Assembly (NCBI RefSeq): GCF_004361855.1
Contig: NZ_SNWQ01000005.1
Coordinates: forward strand, 165,610 to 229,609
DNA: 64,000 nt
Origin: Kribbella caucasensis
Lineage (GTDB): Bacteria > Actinomycetota > Actinomycetes > Propionibacteriales > Kribbellaceae
Direction of reading: 5' to 3'
In this document: in pieces, positions 9,548 through 18,454 of the stretch
How the letters are laid out: every line of letters begins with the position of its first letter
Position numbering within the stretch: the stretch's first letter is position 1
Position numbers and translations under genes: made by a program
Notes under the pieces: model-generated
What the model saw: the letters and a program-made list of their open reading frames with translations, nothing else
Databases searched by the model: none
Told to the model about the DNA's origin: nothing

Positions 9548-9970
9548 ATGTGGACCTGCGCGCGGTGCGGCCGGACGTTCGCCAACACGAACCAGTCCCA
9601 CACCTGCCGCCCGCTCGGCAACCTGGACGACCACTTCGCCGGCAAGGACGCGACTGTCCGGGAGACCTTCGACCGCATCGTCGAGATCGTCCGGGGATTA
9701 GGCCCGGTCGAGATCCTCCCCGAGCAGACCCGCATCGCCCTGCACACCCGGATGAGCTTCGCCGCCTTCACCCCACGCCGCCATTGGCTCGACGGCCACG
9801 TGGTCCTGGCGGAGCGCCTGTCCAGCCCGCGCTTCACCAGGATCGAGGTCTACTCACCCCGCAACATCCTGCACGCCTTCCGCCTCCATACCCCCGCCGA
9901 AGTCGACCCCGAGGTCGCCGACTGGCTGACCCGCGCGTACTCCGTGGGCCGCCAAGAACACCTCCGCTGA
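9548..9970 (+). CDS. DUF5655-type protein with N-terminal zinc knuckle
   Basis: A 140-residue protein. The N-terminus WTCARCGRTFANTNQSHTC has two CxxC-type cysteines plus His/Cys, a likely zinc site. The rest (VRETFDRIVEIVRGLGPVE, then HTRMSFAAFTPRR) matches the DUF5655 pattern, predicted to bind nucleic acid. GTG at 9545 and ATG at 9548 are both possible; GAAGGAGG (9534-9541) lies at a good distance from either. It follows the VOC gene by 58 bp and may belong to the same transcript. Function is not known. Confidence 0.8.
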   Translation: MWTCARCGRTFANTNQSHTCRPLGNLDDHFAGKDATVRETFDRIVEIVRGLGPVEILPEQTRIALHTRMSFAAFTPRRHWLDGHVVLAERLSSPRFTRIEVYSPRNILHAFRLHTPAEVDPEVADWLTRAYSVGRQEHLR

Positions 9971-10082
9971 TCAACCACAGAGCGACCCGGTCAGCCGCAG
10001 AGCCGAACTCAGGCCGGCCGGCCACGAGCATCCGCAACCCGGTGTCGTTGATCGCGGCAACCACCAACCCGGACGGGTGGGT

Positions 10083-10466
10083 TCAGACGGGTAGGCCGGT
10101 GTGGGTTTGGATGTGGTCGGGGAGGGGGTCGTGGCGGTCGCCGGTGGTGGGGATGCCGGCGGGTTCGATGACGACGATGGAGGCGCCGCCGTCGGAGTAC
10201 GGGCGGTGTTCGACGCCGCGCGGGACGACGAAGACGCAGCCGGGGGACAGAGTCACCACGCGTTCGTCGGGGTCGCGGACGGCGATGCTGAGTTCGCCGT
10301 CCAGGACCAGGAAGAACTCGTCCGTGGTGTCGTGCACGTGCCAGATGTAGGAGCCGGCCACCTTGGTGACGCGGACGTCGTAGTCGTTGATGCGCGCGGC
10401 GATCCGTGGGCTCCACAGGTCGTCGAAGGTCTTCAGGACAGCGCGGAGATCGACAGCTTCGGTCAT
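10083..10466 (-). CDS. Single-domain cupin protein
   Basis: A 127-residue cupin. The metal-binding motif 1 is visible as WHVHDTTDEFFLVLDGEL (about residues 43-60, two His and Glu) and motif 2 as PRGVEHRPYSDG. Such small cupins are isomerases, dioxygenases or ligand-binding proteins; the sequence gives no substrate. It is divergent from the GlxA-type regulator gene at 10520, with only 53 bp between the two starts, which suggests that this regulator may control it. The start ATG lacks a clear Shine-Dalgarno sequence. Confidence 0.85.
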   Translation of the reverse strand: MTEAVDLRAVLKTFDDLWSPRIAARINDYDVRVTKVAGSYIWHVHDTTDEFFLVLDGELSIAVRDPDERVVTLSPGCVFVVPRGVEHRPYSDGGASIVVIEPAGIPTTGDRHDPLPDHIQTHTGLPV

Positions 10467-10519
10467 ACGAACAATCGTCGGCGCTCGCCAGACTGCCCCG
10501 TGAGTGCTAGGAATGACAC

Positions 10520-11527
10520 ATGTCGAAAGAATCCTCGCAGAGCGGGCTGCGGGCGGAAGCGCAGTCCCGGCCGCACCGCGTCGTCGTGATCGTCGACGAG
10601 GGCTCCAACCCGTTCGAGCTCGGTGTCGCGACCGAGTTGTTCGGCCTGCGTCGTCCGGAACTCGACCGGGAGTGGTACGACCTCGCCCTCTGTACGCCGT
10701 CCCCTGCCGTCGGCATGCACCACGGCTTCTTCACCCTGACCGACGTCGCGGGCCTCGACCAGGTCGATCAGGCCGACACCCTGATCGTCCCGAATCGCCC
10801 CGACCCCGAGACCCCGCCTTCACCCGAAGTACTCGATGCTGTACGCCGTACTGCGGATCGTGGGGCGCGCCTGGTCAGCTTCTGCACGGGCGCGTTCACG
10901 CTCGCCGCGGCCGGAGTACTCGACGGCAAACGAGCGACAACGCACTGGCGCTGGGCCGAGCTGTTCGAGCGGATGTTCCCGCATGTGCATCTCGAGCCCG
11001 ATGTGCTGTTCGTTGCGGACGGCAACGTGTTCACCGCGGCGGGGAGTGCGGCCGCGCTCGACCTTGGGCTGCACCTGATCAAGCGGGACCACGGTGCCGA
11101 GATCGCGAACGCGGTCAGCCGGCGCCTGGTGTTCACGGCGAACCGCGACGGCGGTCAGCGCCAGTTCATCGACCAGCCGGTACCACCGGTCGCCGACACG
11201 TCGCTCGCCCCGCTGCTGGATTGGGCCCGCGCTCAGCTCGACGGCCCGCTCACGGTCGGCGATCTCGCGGCCCGGGCGGCGGTCAGTCAGGCGACCTTGC
11301 ACCGCCGGTTCCAGGCCGAGCTCGGCACGACCCCGCTGACCTGGCTCACCGGCGAACGAGTCGCCGTCGCCTGCCGGCTGCTGGAACGCGGCGAGGTCCG
11401 GCTCGACAAGATCGCCCGGCAAACGGGTCTCGGTACGGCGACCAATCTGCGGATCCAGCTGAAACGCAGTACCGGCCTCACCCCGAGCGACTACCGCCGC
11501 CGCTTCAGGCTGGAATCAGTCGGCTGA
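10520..11527 (+). CDS. GlxA/FtrA-family transcriptional regulator (DJ-1/PfpI + AraC HTH)
   Basis: A 335-residue regulator. Residues about 20-190 form a DJ-1/PfpI (class I glutamine amidotransferase-like) sensor with the nucleophile-elbow sequence SFCTGAFTLA. Residues about 235-330 carry an AraC-type double HTH (LTVGDLAARAAVSQATLHRRF and the closing STGLTPSDYRRRF). Family members activate small catabolic operons in response to unknown ligands. The divergent cupin gene is the nearest candidate target. TAGGAA (10508-10513) six bases before ATG suggests a leaderless transcript. The 3' end overlaps the convergent GNAT gene by 12 bp. Confidence 0.93.
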   Translation: MSKESSQSGLRAEAQSRPHRVVVIVDEGSNPFELGVATELFGLRRPELDREWYDLALCTPSPAVGMHHGFFTLTDVAGLDQVDQADTLIVPNRPDPETPPSPEVLDAVRRTADRGARLVSFCTGAFTLAAAGVLDGKRATTHWRWAELFERMFPHVHLEPDVLFVADGNVFTAAGSAAALDLGLHLIKRDHGAEIANAVSRRLVFTANRDGGQRQFIDQPVPPVADTSLAPLLDWARAQLDGPLTVGDLAARAAVSQATLHRRFQAELGTTPLTWLTGERVAVACRLLERGEVRLDKIARQTGLGTATNLRIQLKRSTGLTPSDYRRRFRLESVG

Positions 11528-12121
11528 CCCCGGGTCGGTGTGCAAGCGGATCTGCTTGATTCGGACGGACTCGTCGCCGTACAGGTCGAGCTCGCGATGC
11601 GCGCCGTCCGGACTCCAGCCGGCTTCGGTGTAGAAGGCCCGCAACACGTCGTCGGTCGAGTTGACCCAAACCGTCACCCGGGTGAACCCATCCGCGCGGA
11701 CCGTGTCGACCACGGCGTTCAGCAGCCGCGACCCGTGGCCGGCCCGGGTCGCGGCGGGATCCACGGCCAACTCGGCGATCAACGCGTCGGACTTCGGATC
11801 CGCGTCAGGATCGTCCGACGGGGTGATCGCCGCGAAGCCGACCAGTTCGCGTCCGGCCAAGGCGACCATCACCCGGTTCCGCGCCTCGCCGGGGGAGAGG
11901 AGCGCGGCCCGCCACTGTGCGGCGAACTGCGCGGGGTTGAGGTCGAGCAGTACGTCGGCCGGCAGCAGACCGTGGTACGTCGCGCGCCACGCGGTGACCT
12001 GGATCTCGCCGATCCGGTCCGCCTCGGCGGGCAACGCCAGCCGCACACTCGACTCGGCGATCGGGTCCTCACCCATGGCCGACAGACTGACCGGTTCCGG
12101 TACGCCGAACTCGCTGCTCAT
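11516..12121 (-). CDS. GNAT-family N-acetyltransferase
   Basis: A protein of about 201 residues with the GNAT fold. The acetyl-CoA loop is in [23 protein letters not shown] (in two blocks, R/Q-x-x-G-x-G/A type), preceded by the [11 protein letters not shown] strand, and followed by [21 protein letters not shown] typical of motif B. It most resembles small-molecule or ribosomal-protein acetyltransferases; the substrate is unknown. Starts at ATG 12154, 12130 or 12121 are possible. I prefer 12121 because GGGG sits at a suitable distance and the extra residues are unlike the family. It is divergent from the paa operon. Confidence 0.85.
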   Translation of the reverse strand: MSSEFGVPEPVSLSAMGEDPIAESSVRLALPAEADRIGEIQVTAWRATYHGLLPADVLLDLNPAQFAAQWRAALLSPGEARNRVMVALAGRELVGFAAITPSDDPDADPKSDALIAELAVDPAATRAGHGSRLLNAVVDTVRADGFTRVTVWVNSTDDVLRAFYTEAGWSPDGAHRELDLYGDESVRIKQIRLHTDPGSAD

Positions 12122-12184
12122 ATGCCCCATCCTCGCAAAGCCCGGCCCGGCCACCTCCGGCAGGACCGGTACCGTGTCCGATCT

Positions 12185-12235
12185 TGTGACACTTTTCGTC
12201 GGAATGGCGTTGTGGTGTCACATCTGGGCTATGCT
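12185..12235 (+). promoter_or_regulatory. Candidate operator and leaderless promoter of the paa operon
   Basis: TGTGACAC (12185-12192) and its exact complement GTGTCACA (12215-12222) form an inverted repeat with a 22-bp spacer. TATGCT (12230-12235) would serve as -10 and ends 7 bases before the paaA start codon, so transcription could begin at the ATG itself. A repressor at the repeat would cover the -35 to -10 region. The regulator is not in the window. Confidence 0.5.
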
Positions 12236-12242
12236 GGCCGGC

Positions 12243-13172
12243 ATGGACAGCTTCCAGGCCACCATCGACGCCGACGGCCGGATCGAGCCGCGCGACGCGA
12301 TGCCGGAGGGGTACCGCAAGACCCTGATCCGGCAGATCGCGCAGCACGCGCACTCCGAGATCATCGGCATGCAGCCGGAGGCGAACTGGATCAGCCGCGC
12401 CCCCTCGCTGCGCCGCAAGGCGATCCTGATGGCCAAGGTCCAGGACGAGGCCGGCCACGGGCTCTACCTGTATGCCGCGGCCGAGACGCTCGGCGTGGAC
12501 CGGGCGGACCTGCTGGACCGGTTGCACAGCGGCAAGCAGAAGTACTCCAGCATCTTCAACTACCCGACTCTGACCTGGGCCGATATCGGCGCGATCGGCT
12601 GGCTGGTCGACGGCGCCGCGATCGTCAACCAGGTCCCGCTCTGCCGCTGCTCGTACGGTCCGTATGCGCGGGCAATGGTCCGGGTCTGCAAGGAGGAGTC
12701 GTTCCACCAGCGGCAGGGGTTCGAGATCCTGTACACGCTGTGCAACGGCACGCCCGGGCAGAAGGCGATGGCGCAGGACGCGCTGGACCGTTGGTGGTGG
12801 CCGAGCCTGATGATGTTCGGCCCGCCGGATGCCGCCTCGACGCACTCGGAGCAGTCGATGGCGTGGGGGATCAAGCGGCACAGCAACGACGAGTTGCGGC
12901 AGCGGTTCGTCGACATGACCGTGCCGCAGGCGGATGTGCTCGGGCTGCGCGTCCCCGATGACGGTCTGCTGTACGACGAGGAGACCGGGCGCTACAGCTT
13001 CAGCGAGCCCGACTACGAGGAGCTCTACCAGGTGGTCAAGGGCAACGGGCCGTGCAACCAGCAGCGGCTGGCGAACCGGGTGAAGGCGCACGAGGACGGC
13101 GCCTGGGTCCGCGAGGCGGCGGCCGCCTATGCGGAGAAGCAGGAACTGAAGAAAGAGGAGAGTGCCGCATGA
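12243..13172 (+). CDS. paaA: Phenylacetyl-CoA 1,2-epoxidase catalytic subunit PaaA
   Basis: The di-iron subunit of the multicomponent monooxygenase that converts phenylacetyl-CoA to its ring 1,2-epoxide, the first oxidative step of the phenylacetate pathway. Of its 309 residues, conserved parts include [21 protein letters not shown] (in two blocks), [17 protein letters not shown] with the iron-ligand ExxH, and [10 protein letters not shown] with the second ExxH. ATG 12243 is chosen because a -10 like TATGCT ends 7 bases before it and the family N-terminus fits; an in-frame ATG at 12231 is the alternative. It is the first gene of paaABCDE, and its stop overlaps the paaB start (ATGA). Confidence 0.96.
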   Translation: MDSFQATIDADGRIEPRDAMPEGYRKTLIRQIAQHAHSEIIGMQPEANWISRAPSLRRKAILMAKVQDEAGHGLYLYAAAETLGVDRADLLDRLHSGKQKYSSIFNYPTLTWADIGAIGWLVDGAAIVNQVPLCRCSYGPYARAMVRVCKEESFHQRQGFEILYTLCNGTPGQKAMAQDALDRWWWPSLMMFGPPDAASTHSEQSMAWGIKRHSNDELRQRFVDMTVPQADVLGLRVPDDGLLYDEETGRYSFSEPDYEELYQVVKGNGPCNQQRLANRVKAHEDGAWVREAAAAYAEKQELKKEESAA

Positions 13173-13447
13173 TCGAGCCTCTCTGGGAGGTCTTCATCCG
13201 GTCCCGCCGCGGGCTGTCGCACACCCACGTCGGCAGTCTGCACGCGCCGGACGCGACGATGGCGCTGCGCAACGCCCGCGACGTCTACACCCGCCGGCAG
13301 GAGGGCGTCTCGATCTGGGTCGTCCGGGCCGCCGACATCACCGCGTCCAGCCCGGACGAGAAGGACGAGTTCTTCGACCCGGCCGGGGACAAGGTCTACC
13401 GGCACCCGACCTTCTACCAGGTCCCGGAAGGCGTCGACCACCTGTGA
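13169..13447 (+). CDS. paaB: Phenylacetyl-CoA 1,2-epoxidase subunit PaaB
   Basis: A 92-residue small subunit needed for assembly or electron transfer within the PaaABCE complex. The sequence opens with [23 protein letters not shown], followed by [19 protein letters not shown] and the acidic [18 protein letters not shown] segment typical of PaaB. The start overlaps the paaA stop (ATGA) and has AAAGAGGAG at 13152-13160. The paaC start overlaps its own stop in the same way. Confidence 0.95.
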   Translation: MIEPLWEVFIRSRRGLSHTHVGSLHAPDATMALRNARDVYTRRQEGVSIWVVRAADITASSPDEKDEFFDPAGDKVYRHPTFYQVPEGVDHL

Positions 13448-14187
13448 GCGACCTGTTCGAGTACACCCTCCGGCTCGGCGACGACGCGCTGATCGCGGCG
13501 CAGCGGACCGCCGAGTGGATCGCGGCCGCCCCACAGCTCGAGGAGGACGTTGCTCTCGGCAACATCGGGCTCGACCAGCTCGGCCAGGCCCGGTCCCTGC
13601 TCCAGTACGCCGGCCAGGTGGAGGGCGTGGGCCGGTCCGAGGACGACCTCGCCTACTTCCGAAACGAACGCGACTTCCGCAATCTCCAGCTCTGCGAACT
13701 CCCGAGCGGCGACTTCGCCCACACGATCGCCCGGCTGCTCTACTTCGCGACCTATCAGCACCTTCTCTACGAAGAGCTGCGGATGTCGTCCGACGAGACC
13801 CTCGCGGGCGTGGCCGGCAAGGCCGTCAAGGAGGTCGCGTACCACGTCGACCACGCGACCCAGTGGGTGCTCCGACTCGGCGACGGGACCGAGGAGAGCC
13901 ATCGGCGCATGCAGTCCGGCCTCGACGCGATGTGGCCGTACACCGCGGAGATGTTCGCCTCCGACGATCTGGTACGACGGCTCGCGGGCATCGCCGTCGA
14001 CCCGTCGACCTTCGCGGACGAGTGGTCGCGCCGGATCACGCAGGTGATCGACGAATCCACGTGCAGCCGGCCGGAGTCGTCGTACCAGCACGACGGCGGG
14101 CGCGATGGGCGGCATACCGAACACCTCGGCTACCTCCTCGCCGAACTCCAGCACGTCGCGCGCTCGCACCCGGGGGCGACATGGTGA
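13444..14187 (+). CDS. paaC: Phenylacetyl-CoA 1,2-epoxidase structural subunit PaaC
   Basis: The 247-residue partner that forms the heterodimeric ferritin-like core with PaaA; in known complexes it lacks the active di-iron centre. Visible family features are the LRLGDDALIAAQRTAEWI opening, GNIGLDQLGQARSLLQYA, LLYFATYQHLLYEEL and KAVKEVAYHVDHATQWVLRLGDG. GTG 13444 overlaps the paaB stop by GTGA. The 3' end overlaps paaD by 7 bases, continuing the coupled operon. Confidence 0.95.
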   Translation: MSDLFEYTLRLGDDALIAAQRTAEWIAAAPQLEEDVALGNIGLDQLGQARSLLQYAGQVEGVGRSEDDLAYFRNERDFRNLQLCELPSGDFAHTIARLLYFATYQHLLYEELRMSSDETLAGVAGKAVKEVAYHVDHATQWVLRLGDGTEESHRRMQSGLDAMWPYTAEMFASDDLVRRLAGIAVDPSTFADEWSRRITQVIDESTCSRPESSYQHDGGRDGRHTEHLGYLLAELQHVARSHPGATW

Positions 14188-14711
14188 CCCGTGAAACTGT
14201 TGCGTCCGAACACGGGAGCGCTATGGCGCACGATTCTTCGGACGCAAGGATCTGGGCGGCGGTGGGGGAGGTCGCGGATCCTGAGGTGCCGGTGCTGACG
14301 ATCGCGGATCTCGGCGTGCTGCGGGACGTGCGGCGCGAGGGGGACGAGGTGGTCGTGACGATCACCCCGACGTACTCCGGCTGTCCGGCGATGGACCTGA
14401 TCCGGCACGAGGTCGAGCTGACCCTCAACTACCTCGGCGTCGAGGGCCGGGTCGAGACGGTGCTGTCGCCGGCCTGGACGACCGACTGGATGAGCGATGC
14501 GGGCAAGGCGAAGCTGGTCGAGTACGGGATCGCCCCGCCAACAGGAAAGCGTGCGGTGGACGGGCCGATCCCGTTGACGCTGACTGTTCGTTGCCCGTTG
14601 TGCGGCTCGCCGGACACGTCCGAGCTGAGCCGCTTCGGGTCCACGTCGTGCAAGTCGCTCTGGCGGTGCAACGCGTGTCGTGAGCCTTTCGACCACTTCA
14701 AGAATCTCTGA
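14181..14711 (+). CDS. paaD: PaaD, iron-sulfur assembly factor for the epoxidase
   Basis: A 176-residue MIP18/SufT-family protein thought to mature metal centres of the PaaABCE complex. The DUF59 domain is seen as EVADPEVPVLTIADLGVLRDV and TPTYSGCPAMDLI (the reactive Cys), followed by a C-terminal zinc-ribbon with CPLCGS and CNACREPF (residues about 145-170). ATG 14181 gives an overlap with paaC; a later ATG at 14223 is possible, and family members vary in their first 15 residues. Confidence 0.93.
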   Translation: MVTRETVASEHGSAMAHDSSDARIWAAVGEVADPEVPVLTIADLGVLRDVRREGDEVVVTITPTYSGCPAMDLIRHEVELTLNYLGVEGRVETVLSPAWTTDWMSDAGKAKLVEYGIAPPTGKRAVDGPIPLTLTVRCPLCGSPDTSELSRFGSTSCKSLWRCNACREPFDHFKNL

Positions 14712-14721
14712 GGCCTCTGCG

Positions 14722-15807
14722 ATGACGACGACGATGACCCGGCGGCGGGCCAGCTTCCATCCGCTGAAGGTGAAGGCGATCGAGGAGATCACCGACGACT
14801 CGGTCGCGATCACCTTCGACGTGCCGGCCGAGCTGGCTGCGGAGTACGAGTTCGCCGCCGGCCAGCACCTGACCGTCCGCCGCCCCGGCGAGGAGGTGCG
14901 ACGGAGCTACTCGATCTGCGCGCCCGCGGGATCCGGCGTACTGCGGATCGGCGTCAAGCGGATCCCCGGCGGGGAGTTCTCCTCGTACGCCGCGGAGCGG
15001 TTGAAGGTCGGCGACACGATCGACGTGATGACCCCGCTCGGTCGGTTCGGCACCGAGCTGGATCCGGACAACGAGAAGCACTACGCGTTCGTCGCCGCGG
15101 GCAGCGGGATCACGCCGGTGCTGTCCCTGGTCGCGACCGTCCTGCAGGTCGAACCGCGCAGCCGGGTCACCTTGCTCTACGGCAACCGCTCGGCCGGGTC
15201 GGTGATGTTCGCCGACGAACTGGCCGACCTCAAGGACCGGTACGCCGAACGGCTGCACCTGGTGCACGTGTTGTCCCGGGAGACGACCGAGGTCGAGTTG
15301 TTCAGCGGCCGCATCGACGGTGATCGGCTGCGTCGGATGATCGATGCGATCCTGCCGGTGAAGACCGTCGACGAGTGGTTCCTCTGCGGGCCGTACGCGA
15401 TGGTCGTCGGGGCGCAGGACGTGTTGCATTCGGAGGGCGTACTGCGTGAGGCCGTGCACGCCGAACTGTTCCACGTCGGCGACGAGGTCCCGGTCGCGCG
15501 GGTCCCGGAGACCGCGGTCGACGAGGACGCCGCCGAGGTCACGGTGATCCTGGACGGGCGCCGGTCGACGTTCCCGTTGGGCGAACACGCGAAGGCGGTG
15601 CTCGACGCGACCCTCGCCGTACGGTCGGACGCACCGTTCGCCTGCAAGGGCGGCGTCTGCGGCACCTGCCGAGCCAAGGTCATCGAAGGCGCCGTCCGAA
15701 TGGACACCAACTGGGCCCTGGAACCCGACGAAATCCAGGCCGGCTACGTCCTCACCTGCCAATCCCACCCCACCACCCCCAAGGTCACCCTCGACTACGA
15801 CGCCTAA
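14722..15807 (+). CDS. paaE: Phenylacetyl-CoA 1,2-epoxidase reductase PaaE
   Basis: The NADPH-dependent flavin/iron-sulfur reductase that feeds electrons to the PaaABC core. The 361-residue protein has an FNR-type module: FAD-binding RRSYSICA, GITPVLSLVATVL for the nucleotide, and WFLCGPYAMV. A C-terminal plant-type [2Fe-2S] ferredoxin domain follows, with the cluster Cys pattern in FACKGGVCGTCRAKV and LTCQSHP. It is the last gene of the operon; ATG 14722 lies just after the paaD stop with GAGG in front. PaaG, PaaZ and PaaK are not nearby. Confidence 0.96.
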   Translation: MTTTMTRRRASFHPLKVKAIEEITDDSVAITFDVPAELAAEYEFAAGQHLTVRRPGEEVRRSYSICAPAGSGVLRIGVKRIPGGEFSSYAAERLKVGDTIDVMTPLGRFGTELDPDNEKHYAFVAAGSGITPVLSLVATVLQVEPRSRVTLLYGNRSAGSVMFADELADLKDRYAERLHLVHVLSRETTEVELFSGRIDGDRLRRMIDAILPVKTVDEWFLCGPYAMVVGAQDVLHSEGVLREAVHAELFHVGDEVPVARVPETAVDEDAAEVTVILDGRRSTFPLGEHAKAVLDATLAVRSDAPFACKGGVCGTCRAKVIEGAVRMDTNWALEPDEIQAGYVLTCQSHPTTPKVTLDYDA

Positions 15808-15899
15808 GGATTTCTTGGGCCTGCTCGTCGTGCCTGATGAGAACTGTCGGTGGGCGCTGCGATACTCAACCCTTCACAAAACAAGGGGGTTCGCGGCGG

Positions 15900-16697
15900 A
15901 TGATGGGGCGATCGCACGCGTTGTCCGGATGGTGCGCCGGGTTGGTGGCGGCTCCGCTGATCGGTCTCACCAGTGTCGCCGAGGTGGTGCCGTTCGCGGC
16001 CGCGACCGCCGGGTATGCGCTGGTGCCGGACCTGGATCACCCCGGGGCGAAGGCCTCGAGGTTGCTCGGGCCGATCACGCGGATCGTGTCCGCCGCGGTC
16101 CGGACCTTCTCCAGTGTCCTCTACCGGATCACCAAGGGTCCGCGCGACGAGGACAGTACGGGTAAACACCGGCACGCCACGCACACGGTCGCCGCGGCCG
16201 CTCTGCTCGGATTCCTCGCGGCGGGTGCCGGTGCCAAGGGTGGACGATGGGCCGTGCTCGCGGTCGCGCTCGCCGGGTTGCTCCTGGCCGCGGATGTCCT
16301 CGGCGACTGGATCATCACCGCGGTCATCGGCGCGGCGGTGTGGTCTGTCGCGGGCGGCGTGATCCCGGGCATGACCGCGGCCGATGCGGTCCAGGCCGGT
16401 CTGGCCGAGATCGGCAGCTGGATCGGTGTGGCGGTTGCCGTTGGCATGTTCGTGCACTGTCTCGGCGACAGCCTGACCCGGTCCGGCTGTCCGTGGTTGT
16501 GGCCGCTGCCGATCCGCGGCGAGACGTGGTACGAGATCCGCCTGCCCCGACCGCTCCGGTTCAGCACCGGCAGCTGGGTCGAGCGGCTCATCATCGTCCC
16601 GCTCCTGCTGGTCGGGAGCTTCCTGCTGATGCCCGGCGCTCTCGAGCTCGTCCGCAACTTCATCTCCACCACCTCGGTCTGGGTGGCCGGCCAATGA
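15900..16697 (+). CDS. YdjM-type membrane-bound metal-dependent hydrolase (DUF457)
   Basis: An integral membrane protein of about 265 residues with the family signature histidines: GRSHALSGW near the N-terminus, VPDLDHPGAKASR, the KHRHATHTVAAA block and FVHCLGDSLTRSG. About five hydrophobic segments are visible. Relatives are annotated as LexA-regulated or phospholipase-like inner-membrane hydrolases, but the reaction is not established. The start is at ATG 15900 (or 15903), with AAGGGGG about 9 bases upstream. The stop overlaps the next gene start (ATGA), so the leucine-rich repeat protein is likely co-expressed. Confidence 0.85.
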   Translation: MMGRSHALSGWCAGLVAAPLIGLTSVAEVVPFAAATAGYALVPDLDHPGAKASRLLGPITRIVSAAVRTFSSVLYRITKGPRDEDSTGKHRHATHTVAAAALLGFLAAGAGAKGGRWAVLAVALAGLLLAADVLGDWIITAVIGAAVWSVAGGVIPGMTAADAVQAGLAEIGSWIGVAVAVGMFVHCLGDSLTRSGCPWLWPLPIRGETWYEIRLPRPLRFSTGSWVERLIIVPLLLVGSFLLMPGALELVRNFISTTSVWVAGQ

Positions 16698-17422
16698 GAT
16701 CGGTCAACCTCGGCGAGACCGGCCTCCGCGAGGTCGCACCGGGGGTCCGCCGGCAGACCGGTCTGCGCGAGCTGTACCTACACGGCAACCAGCTGACCAA
16801 CCTGCCCGACTGGCTCGGCGACTTCACTGAGCTCCGGATCCTCGATGTCAGTCACCAACCGCTCGTGGCCCTGCCCGACTCACTCGGCCGGCTGAAGAGC
16901 CTTGAGTTCCTCTACGTCAGCGAACTCGCGATCTCGAGGCTGCCCAGCACCCTCGGCGACCTCGGTTCGCTCGTCTACCTCGGCGCCACGGACAACGGCC
17001 TGACCGAAGTCCCCGAATCCCTCGGCCGCCTCACCTCACTGGTCGAGCTCCGCCTGTACGGGAACCGGCTCACCACTCTCCCCGACTCGTACGGCGAACT
17101 GACGGCGCTCCGCGAGCTCCACCTCGATCGCAACCCCTTGACCCGGCTGTCCGACACGTTCGATCAGTTGACCGAACTCCGCGTGCTCAGCCTGCGTGCG
17201 AACACGTTGACCGACTTCCCGGTCCAACTCGCCCGCCTCCCACGACTCCGGCACCTGGATCTCCGCGCGAACAGGATCACCCGTCTCCCCGATCTCGCCC
17301 CCGACGCCTTCCCGGCTCTGGAGAAGCTCGATCTCCGCTGGCTCGACCTCCCCGTCGTACCGGAGTGGGTCCATGACCTGGAGCGCCGCGGCTGCCTGAT
17401 CTACCGAACCGCCGCCGGCTAG
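16694..17422 (+). CDS. Leucine-rich repeat protein
   Basis: A 242-residue protein built almost entirely of 23-residue leucine-rich repeats of the bacterial LxxLxLxxNxLTxLPxxLGxLxxL type, about nine copies (for example LRELYLHGNQLTNLPDWLG and LVELRLYGNRLTTLPDSYG). There is no signal peptide or membrane segment, so it is probably cytoplasmic. Such proteins serve as protein-protein interaction surfaces; the partner is unknown. Translational coupling to the upstream membrane hydrolase through ATGA suggests a functional link. Confidence 0.9.
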   Translation: MRSVNLGETGLREVAPGVRRQTGLRELYLHGNQLTNLPDWLGDFTELRILDVSHQPLVALPDSLGRLKSLEFLYVSELAISRLPSTLGDLGSLVYLGATDNGLTEVPESLGRLTSLVELRLYGNRLTTLPDSYGELTALRELHLDRNPLTRLSDTFDQLTELRVLSLRANTLTDFPVQLARLPRLRHLDLRANRITRLPDLAPDAFPALEKLDLRWLDLPVVPEWVHDLERRGCLIYRTAAG

Positions 17423-17795
17423 CGCAGGTCGTATCCCTCCAGTCGACGCCCTCCACGCCTGGGGCCCACCGAACGAACGCCCCGACCGCGGAATACTGCC
17501 TGTCCGTCCGCACCCTTGCGTGAGATCCGGGCGCTGAGTTGGAACCGTGCATACCCTTCGGGGACCTCGGTCACGGCACGTCTTGTTCAAGCCCACCGTT
17601 TGTTGTTCAAGCCGCCGGTTCGGGACCGGGGATGGGGGGCGAGGAGTTGGAGATGGGCTCGGATCGGGGATGCGGGGCGCGCGTGGATAGTGGTGGGCCG
17701 AGGATGCGGGGCGCGCGTGGATAGAGGTGGGCCGAGGATGCGGGGCGCGGGTGGTTAGGGGTGAGCTCGGGGCCGGGATGCTGGGTGAGGGACAG
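17423..17795. other. Intergenic stretch with 34-bp tandem repeat
   Basis: No gene recognised. Positions 17668-17701, 17702-17735 and 17736-17757 are three copies (the last partial) of a 34-bp unit starting GGATGCGGGGCGCG. Just upstream, TTGTTCAAGCC occurs twice (near 17583 and 17602). The short open frames across the repeat are Arg/Gly-rich by-products of the repeat. Confidence 0.75.
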
Positions 17796-18299
17796 CTAGA
17801 GGTGGTCTTGGGGGCGGCCGGGGAGGTAGGAGGGGACGCCTCGGGCTTCGAGTGCGGCGGCGAAGCGGCGTTGGTTGCGGGGACCGGGCCAGACTTCCCA
17901 GGTGAGGAGGGCAAGGCCGAGTGCGGCGCCGACCAGGACGATCCAGAAACTCTGGGTGATGATTCCGAGCGGAACGGAGATGAGGAACACCGCCTCACAC
18001 ACCGCGAACCGGACGAAAGTCGACGTGGTGAAGCGCATCCAGGACGCCGCCTCCACCTCGTGCGGCTCCCCACCGTGCTCGAGCGGTGCCGTGCGGAAGC
18101 CGACGTACTCGCAGAACGCGTACGCCCCGACCGCGAGAGCCAGGATGGCCAGAGCCCAGGTCGCGGGGAAGTCGCCGAACCCGTCGTCGGTGACGAGCAC
18201 GAAGTACAGAGTGAAGGTCATCAACGGCACCGAGAGCACCATCGCGCCCACAGTCGTCGTCAGCGTGGCAGCGGAGGGCGGCCGGGAAGAGTTAGGCAT
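17796..18299 (-). CDS. Multi-pass membrane protein of unknown function
   Basis: A protein of about 167 residues with four hydrophobic segments: TVGAMVLSVPLMTFTLYFVL, TWALAILALAVGAYAFCEYV, a third around AVCEAVFLISVPLGIIT and WIVLVGAALGLALL. The C-terminal tail (RNQRRFAAALEARGVPSYLPG) is soluble. I do not recognise the family. The frame is open to 18335, but ATG 18299 gives a normal short N-terminus before the first membrane segment. The gene is divergent from dapA with 239 bp between the starts. Confidence 0.7.
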   Translation of the reverse strand: MPNSSRPPSAATLTTTVGAMVLSVPLMTFTLYFVLVTDDGFGDFPATWALAILALAVGAYAFCEYVGFRTAPLEHGGEPHEVEAASWMRFTTSTFVRFAVCEAVFLISVPLGIITQSFWIVLVGAALGLALLTWEVWPGPRNQRRFAAALEARGVPSYLPGRPQDHL

Positions 18300-18355
18300 C
18301 GACACCAGGTAGACGCTAGTGGACCAGGCGTCCACAGGGTGGATTATCGGCGCTG

Positions 18356-18384
18356 GGTGACCACGGTGTCACCGAGGGTATTAT
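18356..18384 (+). promoter_or_regulatory. Candidate promoter with overlapping palindrome upstream of dapA
   Basis: GTGACC (18357-18362) and TATTAT (18379-18384) are spaced by 16 bases. GGTGACCACGGTGTCACC (18356-18373) is a 6-6-6 inverted repeat covering the -35, so it could be an operator. A second, nearer -10 candidate (TAATCT, 18526-18531) ends 7 bases before the dapA ATG. Confidence 0.4.
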
Positions 18385-18454
18385 CAGAAGTTTTTCCGGA
18401 TTTTCTTGGCCAGAGCTGTAACGCCTGCAGGGGCTGGGCCGATATGACCATTGA

